The notes under the pieces were generated by a model that saw only the letters and a list, made by a program, of their open reading frames with translations, ran no database searches and was not told the origin of the DNA. A program made the position numbers and the translations under genes. Of a DNA stretch of 48,220 nucleotides, positions 17,439 to 25,551 are shown piece by piece. Source of the stretch: Chitinophagaceae bacterium. GTDB lineage: Bacteria; Bacteroidota; Bacteroidia; Chitinophagales; Chitinophagaceae. The DNA lies in contig JAICZH010000009.1 in assembly GCA_025933775.1 (NCBI GenBank), positions 1-48,220 on the forward strand, in the 5' to 3' direction. The stretch's first letter is position 1. Each line of letters begins with the position of its first letter.

Positions 17439-19091
17439 ATGAGTTTTAAAGATTACCAAGTTCCCTATGAAACCGACTATCGTTATTCTAAAAAAGTTGC
17501 TTACTTCTCAATGGAGTTTGCTATTCACCAACCTTTAAAAATATATAGCGGCGGTCTTGGATTTTTATCAGGCTCTCATTTGCGAAGCGCCTATGAGCTG
17601 AAACAAAACTTAATTGGAATCGGCATATTCTGGAAAGAAGGATATTACGACCAGGCCCGAAACCAAGACCAGACGCTGCATGTAACGTGGATAGATAAAA
17701 TTTATAATTTTCTCGAAGATACCGGCATCATGTACCAGATACCTATTCATGATCATCCGGTATGGGTAAAAGTTTGGTATTTAAATCCTACAACTTTTAA
17801 TACCGCTCCTCTTTTTTTATTGAGTACCGATGTTCCCGAAAATGATTTTGTATCGAGAACGATTACCAACAGGTTGTATGATGGAAATGCTGCTACTAAA
17901 ATTGCACAATTTATTTTATTGGGAATCGGCGGCGCCAAATTAATTGATGAATTAAATTTTAATCCTGAAATATATCATCTCAATGAAGCGCATTCGGTGA
18001 GCGCTGCATTTTATTTATATAAAAAATATGGCAATAAAGAAGATGTGAAGAAAAAAATTGTTTTTACAACCCACACGCCCGAAGAAGCAGGCAATGAAAA
18101 GCATGATATGTTTTTGTGTGAAAAAATGAGTTACTTCTATGGAATGCCACTTGAACAGGTAAGAGAATTAACAGGAATGACGGATCATCTTTTCAATCAT
18201 TCATTGGCAGCATTGCGCTTTGCACATCTTGCTAATGGCGTATCTCAACTGCATGGCGAAGTAAGCAGACAAATGTGGAGCAAGTACGAAGGCATTTGCG
18301 AAATAAAAGCAATTACTAATGCACAGAATTGGAAATACTGGGCGGATAAACAATTGTACCGCGCCAAAGAAGAAGGAAATGATAGTTGGTTTGATGATCG
18401 CAAAAGATATCTCAAGAAACGCGGTTTGGAAATAGTTGCGGATCAAACAGGTAAATTAATGGATACAAATGTGCTTACTATTGTATGGGCAAGAAGATTT
18501 GCCGGTTATAAAAGAGCCGAATTAATAACAAGAGACCATACCCGCTTTGAAGCGTTATTAAATAATAAAAAATATCCTGTACAAATTATATGGGCCGGAA
18601 AGCCCTACCCTCTTGATTATCCCGCCATTGCTGATTTCAATCATTTGGTGCATCTCAGCAAACAGTACAAAAATGTAGCAGTGTGTGTAGGCTATGAACT
18701 TTTTCTTAGCAGAAGACTAAAGCAATGTGCTGATGTATGGCTTAATAATCCAAGAGTGCCTCGTGAGGCAAGTGGAACCAGTGGAATGAGTGCTGCAATG
18801 AATGGAGCGGTAAGCCTCAGTACCAATGATGGATGGATTTGTGAATTTATTAATAATGGCAACAATGGTTTTGTAGTGCCTCCCGCAGATTATATGAATA
18901 TGCATGTGGAAGAACAGGATAATTACGACATGGATAAACTTTATGAAATTCTCGAAAATGAAATATTACCACTTTATTATAATGACCACGATACGTGGCG
19001 ACAGATTATGAAAAATGCCATGCGTGATGTGCAGGTACAATTCGACAGCAATAGAATGGCAAATGAATATTACGAAATATTATACCGGTAA
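17439..19091 (+). CDS. Alpha-glucan (glycogen) phosphorylase homologue, GT35-like, lacking the PLP lysine
   Basis: GT-B protein of 550 aa related to the short alpha-glucan phosphorylases that release glucose 1-phosphate from glycogen. Recognisable family blocks are VAYFSMEFAIHQPLKIYSGG (about residues 15-34), LSGSHLRSAYEL, PEIYHLNEAHSVSAAF (about 177-192), VFTTHTPEEAGNEKHD (about 208-223), WARRFAGYKRAELI (about 350-363), IIWAGKPYPLD and NNPRVPREASGTSGM (about 436-450). In phosphorylases the last block continues GTSGMK or GTSNMK and that lysine holds pyridoxal phosphate. Here the codon at 18789-18791 is AGT, Ser451. The change is two bases away from lysine, in an otherwise well-conserved block, so it is not a simple sequencing slip. 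The protein may not be a classical phosphorylase. No other glycogen gene is adjacent. Confidence 0.85.
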   Translation: MSFKDYQVPYETDYRYSKKVAYFSMEFAIHQPLKIYSGGLGFLSGSHLRSAYELKQNLIGIGIFWKEGYYDQARNQDQTLHVTWIDKIYNFLEDTGIMYQIPIHDHPVWVKVWYLNPTTFNTAPLFLLSTDVPENDFVSRTITNRLYDGNAATKIAQFILLGIGGAKLIDELNFNPEIYHLNEAHSVSAAFYLYKKYGNKEDVKKKIVFTTHTPEEAGNEKHDMFLCEKMSYFYGMPLEQVRELTGMTDHLFNHSLAALRFAHLANGVSQLHGEVSRQMWSKYEGICEIKAITNAQNWKYWADKQLYRAKEEGNDSWFDDRKRYLKKRGLEIVADQTGKLMDTNVLTIVWARRFAGYKRAELITRDHTRFEALLNNKKYPVQIIWAGKPYPLDYPAIADFNHLVHLSKQYKNVAVCVGYELFLSRRLKQCADVWLNNPRVPREASGTSGMSAAMNGAVSLSTNDGWICEFINNGNNGFVVPPADYMNMHVEEQDNYDMDKLYEILENEILPLYYNDHDTWRQIMKNAMRDVQVQFDSNRMANEYYEILYR

Positions 19092-19111
19092 AAAATTATA
19101 TAATTTATCTT

Positions 19112-19133
19112 CGTATATGCGTAACCGTTAGTT
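19112..19133 (-). repeat. Dispersed gene-end motif, copy 2 of 3
   Basis: CGTATATGCGTAACCGTTAG followed by TT on the plus strand. It overlaps the stop codon of the minus-strand aldose epimerase gene (19128-19130), so part of it encodes the last residue. It differs from copy 3 (36121-36142) at a single base. Confidence 0.65.
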
Positions 19134-20252
19134 GTTGGTCTTCACTTTGTAAATAGTAACTTCATGATATTTTTCTCCGGGCTTTAAAATGGTGGAAGGA
19201 AAATTTGGTTTATTGGGAGAATCAGGAAAATGCTGGGTTTCCAAACATAAGGCCGTGTGAATGAGAAGTGGTTTTCCATCTCTATTTATAAATTTTCCGT
19301 CTAAAAAATTTCCGGTATAAAACTGTAATCCCGGTTGTGTAGTAAAAATTTCTAATGTTCTTCCACTAATGGAATCAGAAAGCGCAGCAACTTTTTGCAT
19401 GGAAGTATCTTTTATATTTAAAACCCAATTATGATCGTAACCGCCTTTTACTAAATCAATGTCTTTACCTATTTTTTTGGGCGAAGTAAAATCGAATGGA
19501 GTTCCTTTCACGGGTTTTATTTCACCCGTCGGAATTAAAGAAGTGTCAACAGGCGTATAATGATCCGCATCAATCATTAATTTTTCATCAAGAATGGTAT
19601 TGGCTGCACTTCCTGATAAATTAAAATAACTATGATTGGTTAAATTAACCGGCGTTGCTTTATCTGTTTCAGCATTATATTCAATCCTTAGTTCATCATT
19701 GTCTGATAAAGAATATTGAACGCTAACATGCAAATTTCCGGGATAACCTTCTTCACCATCTTTACTAACATATTGTAAGGTGAGCGCTGGAATATTTTTA
19801 TCAGGAATAGTTGCATTCCAAATTACTTTATCAAATCCTTTCAAACCGCCGTGCAAAGAATTTTTACCATTGTTATCAGCAAGTTTATAAGTAATTCCAT
19901 TCAAATTAAATTTTGCATCGCCGATACGATTGGCATAACGCCCGATCAATGCGCCAAAATAAGGCGGCTGCTGCAAATAAGGCTGCAGGCTATCGAAACC
20001 AATAATGATGCTCGATGGGTTTCCATTTTTATCTTTAGTAACAAATGAAGTAACCGTACCCCCGTAATTGCTTATGGTAACAATGGTTCCATTTTTATTT
20101 TCTAATGTAAATAAATACACTTCCTTTCCATCCACCTCGCCCCAACTTTTTTTTGTAATCATATCTTTTGCTGCGGTTGTTTTATTGCTTTGAGAATTAT
20201 TACAATTAATAAAAAAAATAGAAAGTATAATAGAGAAATAAATTTTATTCAT
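19128..20252 (-). CDS. galM: Aldose 1-epimerase (mutarotase) lipoprotein
   Basis: GalM-family mutarotase that interconverts alpha and beta anomers of released sugars. The chosen ATG at 20252 gives a lipoprotein signal peptide MNKIYFSIILSIFFINC-NN with Cys17 lipidated; the frame stays open 22 codons further upstream but that extension would bury the signal peptide. Family motifs are NYGGTVTSF (about residues 66-74), YFGALIGRYANRI (about 102-114) with the substrate arginine, NSLHGGLKGFDK (about 132-143) with the first catalytic-region histidine, PVNLTNHSYFNLSG (about 200-213) with the general-acid histidine, and GLQFYTGN near the C-terminus. Envelope location fits processing of sugars produced by the two GH30 genes just upstream in the same transcription direction (99-base gap). 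Confidence 0.93.
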   Translation of the reverse strand: MNKIYFSIILSIFFINCNNSQSNKTTAAKDMITKKSWGEVDGKEVYLFTLENKNGTIVTISNYGGTVTSFVTKDKNGNPSSIIIGFDSLQPYLQQPPYFGALIGRYANRIGDAKFNLNGITYKLADNNGKNSLHGGLKGFDKVIWNATIPDKNIPALTLQYVSKDGEEGYPGNLHVSVQYSLSDNDELRIEYNAETDKATPVNLTNHSYFNLSGSAANTILDEKLMIDADHYTPVDTSLIPTGEIKPVKGTPFDFTSPKKIGKDIDLVKGGYDHNWVLNIKDTSMQKVAALSDSISGRTLEIFTTQPGLQFYTGNFLDGKFINRDGKPLLIHTALCLETQHFPDSPNKPNFPSTILKPGEKYHEVTIYKVKTNN

Positions 20253-20350
20253 TGAAAAAAATAATTTTGTTTGTTCAAAAAAAACTATATCAGGATAAAA
20301 TATAACGGTGAAGCACACACGAAAATAAAAAACATCTTCAAGTGATTATT

Positions 20351-21811
20351 TTAAAATATCAATGTTTCTATGGAATGTGGTAAAATGCTTACCTGTGCTG
20401 CATCTCCGCCTATCCATAAATTATAATCCGTTTTTTTATCGGTTTGGTTCATTACAATCACGGCAATTTTTCCATCTTTGTTTATAAAAGCTGTTGCCTG
20501 TAATGCGCTTCTGCTGGGCGCTGCACTTATTCGCTTTGCGCCCGGGCGAACGAATTTTGAAAAATGACCGATATAATAATAGGCGTTGGTATAAATCAAT
20601 TCACCTGTTTTGGTAATGGCATGTACCGGAGCAAAACAAAAATTGCCAACATGATTCGGACCGCCTGTTTCATCGAGTAAAATATTCCAATCCGTCCAGC
20701 CAACTGCGCCATTATTAAAATCATGAATCATTGATTGTCCATAACGCTCTCCAAGTTTCCAATCATGTAACTGATCTAACCGGAAAGGAAACCCACAACC
20801 TTCTGTAAACATTAAATTTTTATTGGGAAAGCTTTCATGCACGCGTTCTACATTTTCAAACATCTGGTCGCCGCCGCTCCAGTCTTCATACCAATGGAAA
20901 CCCATGCCCCATGCATATTTGGCGGCAGCCGGGTCTTCAAATATTGTGCTCGCTCTTTGATACATCAGGTCGCGGTTGTGATCCCAAACAATTATTTTTT
21001 TATCACCTAATCCATTTCGTTGCATCGTTGGGCCGAGATAATTTTTTAAAAAATCTCTTTCTTCTTCTGCGGTGTAAATGCACGATTCCCATGTTTGCTT
21101 TGCCATCGGTTCGTTTTGAATGGTAATTCCCCAAATGGGTATGCCTTCTTTTTTATATGCATTAATAAACTTGCCATAAAAATTAGCCCAGCTTTCGTAA
21201 TATGCCGGCAATAAATGTCCGCCATGCAGCACATCGTGATTGTCTTTCATAAATGCAGGCGGACTCCATGGGCTTGCAAAAATAGTTAGCTTTCCACCAG
21301 CTGCAGCAATAGCTTGTTTAATAAATGGAATACGATATTTTTTATCATGATCAATGCTGAAAGTTTTTAAATCTTTATCGCCACCTTTTACATAGCTGTA
21401 ACTTTCACTGCTGAAATCACAACTTTGAATGTTTGTTCTCGCCAGCGTATAGCCGATACCGTTAGTAACGCTGTAATAAGCACGCAAGATTTCCTGTTGC
21501 TTGTTTTTAGGTAATTTAAAAAAAGTTTCTGCAGAAGCATCCGTTAATGCGCCTCCGATTCCTAAAATAGTTTGAAAAGTTTTTGTGGGATTAACAAATA
21601 CGCAAACCTGTGTTTCAAAAGGCTGCCCCATGTGTGTAAACATTGCAGTATCCGTTGCTGAAAGCCGGTAAGATGTATTATCGGCCGTGGTATATACAAT
21701 TACCTTTTTATTTTTAGTGTTATAATTTTTTGCTTTAAGAGTAACTGTATTTTTTTGCGCTAATGCAAAAGTGATTGGTGAAAAAAATAAGAATAAAAAA
21801 TACTTTTTCAT
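20351..21811 (-). CDS. GH30 glycoside hydrolase (secreted, beta-1,6-glucanase/glucosylceramidase-like)
   Basis: Retaining beta-glycosidase of about 487 aa. The ATG at 21811 gives a typical signal peptide (MKKYFLFLFFSPITFALAQ); the frame extends 12 codons upstream, overlapping the previous gene, but those lack signal-peptide character. The (beta/alpha)8 barrel shows the GH30 acid/base in WGITIQNEP (Glu234 in this numbering) and the nucleophile in NLMFTEGCG (Glu337). Also visible are the barrel-start motif QTILGIGGALTDASAETF, TFASPWSPPAFMKD-like (IFASPWSPPAFMKDN, 178-191) and the C-terminal beta-sandwich with IAVIVMNQTDKK. It lies 26 bases after the second GH30 gene, so one transcript is likely. 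Endo-beta-1,6-glucanase is the favoured activity because of GH30_1/_3-like length and motifs, but the subfamily cannot be fixed by eye. Confidence 0.92.
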   Translation of the reverse strand: MKKYFLFLFFSPITFALAQKNTVTLKAKNYNTKNKKVIVYTTADNTSYRLSATDTAMFTHMGQPFETQVCVFVNPTKTFQTILGIGGALTDASAETFFKLPKNKQQEILRAYYSVTNGIGYTLARTNIQSCDFSSESYSYVKGGDKDLKTFSIDHDKKYRIPFIKQAIAAAGGKLTIFASPWSPPAFMKDNHDVLHGGHLLPAYYESWANFYGKFINAYKKEGIPIWGITIQNEPMAKQTWESCIYTAEEERDFLKNYLGPTMQRNGLGDKKIIVWDHNRDLMYQRASTIFEDPAAAKYAWGMGFHWYEDWSGGDQMFENVERVHESFPNKNLMFTEGCGFPFRLDQLHDWKLGERYGQSMIHDFNNGAVGWTDWNILLDETGGPNHVGNFCFAPVHAITKTGELIYTNAYYYIGHFSKFVRPGAKRISAAPSRSALQATAFINKDGKIAVIVMNQTDKKTDYNLWIGGDAAQVSILPHSIETLIF

Positions 21812-21837
21812 TTTCGATTGCTGATTATTTAAAAAAT

Positions 21838-23304
21838 TTATTTCCAACTATAAGTGCCTACAGCGCCGGAAGGTAATGTAGTTGTTATCCACTTTCCATT
21901 AAAGCGAATATTAAAAGTTGCATCGGCTCCATCATTTTCTACAATCAAAACTTTTTTTCCATCAGGAGTTTTAAATGCAACATTTTGCAAATCGCCTGCA
22001 ATATTACTTCCAATGCGCACTGAGCCTGGTACAACAAATTTTGATGCATGTGCAATAATATAATATCCTACATTTCTGGTTACTGTTCCGCCAATCGTTA
22101 ATGCGCCTTTGCATTGATCGCAACCGCCTTGAGTGTGTGGTTGAAAAGAAGGATCGTTTGCGAGATTCCATTCCAGCGCCACACGGCTCCAGTTGCGCAT
22201 AGAACCAATGATTACATTTTTTAAATGCCATTTTAAATCGCCGCCAAAGCTGCCGGTTGATGAAGTATATTGCTCCGTAAAATAAACTGCTTTGTCAGGA
22301 AATGCATTATGCACCTGGCTTAAAGCGCTTATATCGCCGGCATATAAATGAAATGCAGAACCATTGATGAATGTATTGGCTGCAGCATCACTTAAAACAG
22401 TAATTGGATAATCTGGATGATCGCAATTATGATCGTAACAAATAATTTTTGTAGAAATATTTGCAGATTGAAACGCTGGCCCTAAATTATTTTTTATAAA
22501 ATTTGCTTCTTCCGTTGCATCCATCACAAGGCTTGGATTATTACCCGGATTCAATGGTTCATTTTGCGGTGTAACTGCGTCTATCGTGATGCCGTTAGCT
22601 TTCATTTGCTGAATATATTTTACAAAATATTGCGCATACACATTATAATATTGTGTTTGTAAACTCCCGCCGATTGTGCTGGCATTATCTTTCATCCAAA
22701 CGGGCGCACTCCATGGTGTAGCAATAATTTTTATTGAAGGATTTATTGCAATAATTTCTTTTAATAAAGGAATCAAATCTGTTTCATCATTGCGCAAGCT
22801 AAAGCTGTCGAGATTTACATCCGTTTTTCCTGCGGACACATCATCATAACTAAATACCGAAGCATTTAAATCGGATGCGCCAATGCTGATGCGCAGGTAA
22901 CTGATGCTAATTGAATTGGCGTCACTGCCAAAAAGTTCTTTTAATAAATTCGCTTTATCGGTTGCATTCATAAGATTGATTACATAAGCGCTGCCGCCAG
23001 TGAGAGTAAATCCAAATCCATCAATCGTTTGAAAAGTTTGCGAAGTATCTACATCAATGTTTGCATAAACATTTGCAGTGGTTCCAAAAGATAAAGTGGT
23101 GGATTGTTTTTGTAATAAAACCGATTGATCATTTTTAGTAAGCCAGAAATCAACATCATTCACTCCAACCGGGGGCAATGGTGGCGCAGGCGGCGCAGGA
23201 TTTATATTTCCGTTTCCGGAGGATGAACCTTTTGAACACGCAAAAAAAATAGTTATTACAAAAGCTATAATTATTTTACAAACAAAATTTCTGCTGAACA
23301 TCAT
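21838..23304 (-). CDS. GH30 glycoside hydrolase lipoprotein with proline-rich linker
   Basis: Second GH30 enzyme (488 aa), clearly divergent from the neighbour. An N-terminal lipoprotein signal ends FFAC-SKG (Cys23), followed by a glycine/serine stretch and a proline-rich tether (NPAPPAPPLPPVG, about residues 35-47) that would hold the enzyme off the outer membrane. Catalytic motifs are DAVTPQNEP (acid/base Glu249) and AVYFTEQYT (nucleophile Glu344), together with IDGFGFTLTGGSAY at barrel strand 1 and ATPWSAPVWMKD. The C-terminal beta-sandwich holds DGKKVLIVENDGADATFNI. As a surface lipoprotein it probably makes the first cuts in extracellular glucan while the other, SPI-type GH30 works on products. 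It is the first gene of the GH30-GH30-galM run. Confidence 0.92.
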   Translation of the reverse strand: MMFSRNFVCKIIIAFVITIFFACSKGSSSGNGNINPAPPAPPLPPVGVNDVDFWLTKNDQSVLLQKQSTTLSFGTTANVYANIDVDTSQTFQTIDGFGFTLTGGSAYVINLMNATDKANLLKELFGSDANSISISYLRISIGASDLNASVFSYDDVSAGKTDVNLDSFSLRNDETDLIPLLKEIIAINPSIKIIATPWSAPVWMKDNASTIGGSLQTQYYNVYAQYFVKYIQQMKANGITIDAVTPQNEPLNPGNNPSLVMDATEEANFIKNNLGPAFQSANISTKIICYDHNCDHPDYPITVLSDAAANTFINGSAFHLYAGDISALSQVHNAFPDKAVYFTEQYTSSTGSFGGDLKWHLKNVIIGSMRNWSRVALEWNLANDPSFQPHTQGGCDQCKGALTIGGTVTRNVGYYIIAHASKFVVPGSVRIGSNIAGDLQNVAFKTPDGKKVLIVENDGADATFNIRFNGKWITTTLPSGAVGTYSWK

Positions 23305-23388
23305 AAAATTCTTTTACAAAGTTTTTAAAGGTAATTCTGTTTTAATATTTTACCTAAATAAAATCGTAAAGAAATTGAAAATGGAAAA

Positions 23389-23417
23389 CCACTATAAAAA
23401 ATTAATTTTTATAGTGG
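23389..23417 (-). terminator. Perfect 12-bp hairpin, probable terminator of the DUF892 gene
   Basis: CCACTATAAAAA (23389-23400) and TTTTTATAGTGG (23406-23417) form a perfect stem with loop ATTAA. It lies 47 bases past the DUF892 stop codon at 23464. On the minus strand the stem is followed by GGTTTTCCATTTT, only moderately T-rich, so termination is probable rather than certain. It isolates the ferritin-like gene from the GH30 operon. Confidence 0.65.
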
Positions 23418-23463
23418 CATTTAATTTTAAACTTTCAACATGAAGTTTTGTACTTAGCGTTCA

Positions 23464-24108
23464 TCATTTCTTTTTAGCAGTTGCAGTTTTATTACTATTC
23501 ACATCTTCCAATTCATTTTCATCTTCATCTTCATCATTTGCTTCTGCATTTATTGAAGATTCGGCAATCCTGCTCAGGGTTTCATCTGCTTCCCTTTCTT
23601 CATTTAATGTTTGTTCCAAAAGATCGGCTACTTCGTTTTCACCAATAGTTTTTGCAAAGGCGCACAAAGTGCCATAGCTTGCAATTTCATAATGTTCTAC
23701 TTTTTGGGCTGCAGAAATTATTCCTGCATCACGCACAACGCCTTGTTCTGTGCTTTGCATAATCTCTTCAGCTTCTTTTATGAGGCCGCTCATGGCTTCG
23801 CATTTTTTTGCCTGAGCGGGTTTTTCCATCAATTCAAAAGCCTGCTCACACCTTTCAACATGTCCTTTAGTAACTTCGAGATGTTCTTCCAATGCATTAA
23901 TCAATTCTTGTGTAGTTGCATTCTTGGCCATTTTGGGGAGTGCTTTTGTTAATGCTTTTTCTGCCCAATAAATATCTTTTAATTCATCTTCAAATAAATC
24001 ACGCAGGCCTTCGGCGGCGTTTGATTTTGTTTTAACGGCGCTTTTTTTTGTTTTGCTCATTCCGTTGTGATGTGCTCCGTTATGTGATTTGGTTTTGCTG
24101 GATTTCAT
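23464..24108 (-). CDS. DUF892/YciF-type ferritin-like stress protein
   Basis: Protein of 214 aa in the YciE/YciF (DUF892) ferritin-like four-helix family, induced by osmotic or oxidative stress in other bacteria. The core (about residues 33-180) starts with GLRDLFEDELKDIYWAEKAL and carries the family's paired acidic/histidine positions in LEEHLEVTKGHVERCEQAFE, KVEHYEIASYGTLCAFAKTIGE and LNEEREADETLSRIAE, suggesting a di-metal site. A lysine-rich N-terminal tail (about 1-32, with repeated KTK/SK) and an acidic D/E-rich patch plus KKK at the C-terminus flank it. No signal peptide is present. It is transcribed alone between a hairpin and a divergent promoter region. Precise biochemical role is not established for the family. 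Confidence 0.9.
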   Translation of the reverse strand: MKSSKTKSHNGAHHNGMSKTKKSAVKTKSNAAEGLRDLFEDELKDIYWAEKALTKALPKMAKNATTQELINALEEHLEVTKGHVERCEQAFELMEKPAQAKKCEAMSGLIKEAEEIMQSTEQGVVRDAGIISAAQKVEHYEIASYGTLCAFAKTIGENEVADLLEQTLNEEREADETLSRIAESSINAEANDEDEDENELEDVNSNKTATAKKK

Positions 24109-24411
24109 GTTGTAAAGATTTAATAATTAAAAAAGTTGTTTATGTATGCATTCAAGAAAATCATGCCATTGTTTTTTTTATAAACTCAAATAAAAAACAA
24201 CTCCTTTTTTACAGCATTATTAAAATACGGTTTTATAATTCCACATATTTTATTAAATGAGGATTTTATTTCTCAAATCTACAAAATAGGGCGCCGGGAG
24301 AAATGTACGCTATCTGAAAAAAAATGGCATATAAATAGTATTTATGAAATCAATACAGGCTTATCTCTTATATAGCTTTCAGAAAATAGTAACTTCTTAA
24401 ATTATATATAC
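24109..24411. other. Divergent intergenic region, no gene seen
   Basis: This 303-base gap lies between the minus-strand DUF892 gene and the plus-strand glycosyltransferase operon and must hold promoters for both. It is mostly A/T runs with one short GC-rich patch at about 24290-24300. I find no convincing Bacteroidota promoter, palindrome or RNA structure. Confidence 0.4.
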
Positions 24412-25551
24412 ATGGATCTTATATGTTTTAGTCATATCAGGTGGAACTTTGTTTATCAACGTCCGCAACATTTATTAACCCGATTTGCAGTTTACAACCG
24501 GGTTTTTATTATAGAAGAACCTTTATATGATCAGGATTCTGATTTTTATGAAATAAAAAAAGATACCGGAAATAATAATTTATGGATTGTGCTTTTGCAC
24601 GTTTCTAAAAACGCACCTGCTGAAAAAAGAGCGCATATTTTAAAGGCGTTGATAGATTCATGTGTGTATGCGGGAAAAATTAAAAATTATATTCTTTGGT
24701 ATTACTCTCCTATGGCATTGAGCTATAGCAATCATCTGCATCCTACGCTAATTGTGTATGATTGTATGGACGAATTATCAGCTTTTAAATTTGCACCTCC
24801 TGAATTAAAGAAAATGGAAGTACGCTTGCTAAGCCTTGCTGATATTGTGTTTACAGGAGGTTATAGTTTGTATGAAACAAAAAAACATTTGCATCACAAC
24901 ATTTATCCTTTCCCCAGCAGCATTGATAAATCGCATTTTAGTGCAGCACGAACAAATCTTAAAATTCCATCCGATCAGGCATCCATACCGCATCCGCAGT
25001 TTGGTTTTTACGGAGTAATTGATGAACGTTTTCATATTTCATTGATTGATGAATTATCTTCTTTGCGGCCTGAGTGGCATTTTATTTTTATAGGGCCTGT
25101 TATAAAAATTGATCCGGCTTTGCTTCCACAAAAGAAAAATATACATTATCCCGGAAGCAAAAATTATAATGAATTGCCCTATTATCTTTCAGGTTGGGAT
25201 GTTGCTATTTTACCTTTTGCATTAAATGAATCAACCAAATATATAAGCCCTACAAAAACACCGGAATACCTTGCAGGAGGCAAGCCGGTAATTTCCACTT
25301 CAATAACGGACGTAGTTACTCCTTATGGGAAACAAGGATTGGTGCATATTGCAGATACTGCTGAAGAATTTATTATTGCCGCAGAAAAGATTTTTAATGA
25401 TAAAAATAAAAATGAATGGAAGATAAAAGTTGATCAATTTCTTAAAAATATTTCATGGAATAAAACATGGCACCACATGTTTGCGTTAATAGAAGAGGCA
25501 TTAGAAAAAAAAGTGATACCCAACCCCCAAAAACAAAAAGAATATGTTTGA
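24412..25551 (+). CDS. Glycosyltransferase (GT1/GT4-like, GT-B fold)
   Basis: Cytoplasmic glycosyltransferase of 379 aa, first gene of a four-gene overlapping operon. It begins LICFSHIRWNFVYQRPQHLLTRFA (about residues 3-26), the 'RPQH' start seen in a group of polysaccharide GTs of the TuaH/WbuB-like kind. The middle has LIVYDCMDELSAF (about 113-125) and PQFGFYGVIDERFHISLIDELSS (about 195-217). The donor site is represented by GSKNYNELPYYLSGWDVAILPF and SPTKTPEYLAGGKPVISTSI (about 280-300), typical of GT4 C-terminal domains. Its stop overlaps the start of the UDP-galactopyranose mutase gene by 8 bases, so a galactofuranose-containing glycan is a reasonable product. It could be the galactofuranosyltransferase or act at another step. 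Confidence 0.88.
   Translation: MDLICFSHIRWNFVYQRPQHLLTRFAVYNRVFIIEEPLYDQDSDFYEIKKDTGNNNLWIVLLHVSKNAPAEKRAHILKALIDSCVYAGKIKNYILWYYSPMALSYSNHLHPTLIVYDCMDELSAFKFAPPELKKMEVRLLSLADIVFTGGYSLYETKKHLHHNIYPFPSSIDKSHFSAARTNLKIPSDQASIPHPQFGFYGVIDERFHISLIDELSSLRPEWHFIFIGPVIKIDPALLPQKKNIHYPGSKNYNELPYYLSGWDVAILPFALNESTKYISPTKTPEYLAGGKPVISTSITDVVTPYGKQGLVHIADTAEEFIIAAEKIFNDKNKNEWKIKVDQFLKNISWNKTWHHMFALIEEALEKKVIPNPQKQKEYV

Noticed and set aside
21811-21847. Longer N-terminus for the first GH30 gene overlapping the second.
   Set aside because: The extra 12 residues are polar and would displace a normal signal peptide that starts at 21811.
24373-24380. TAGCTTTC upstream of the glycosyltransferase operon looks like a -7 box.
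   Set aside because: The last base is wrong and there is no TTTG at the expected distance upstream.
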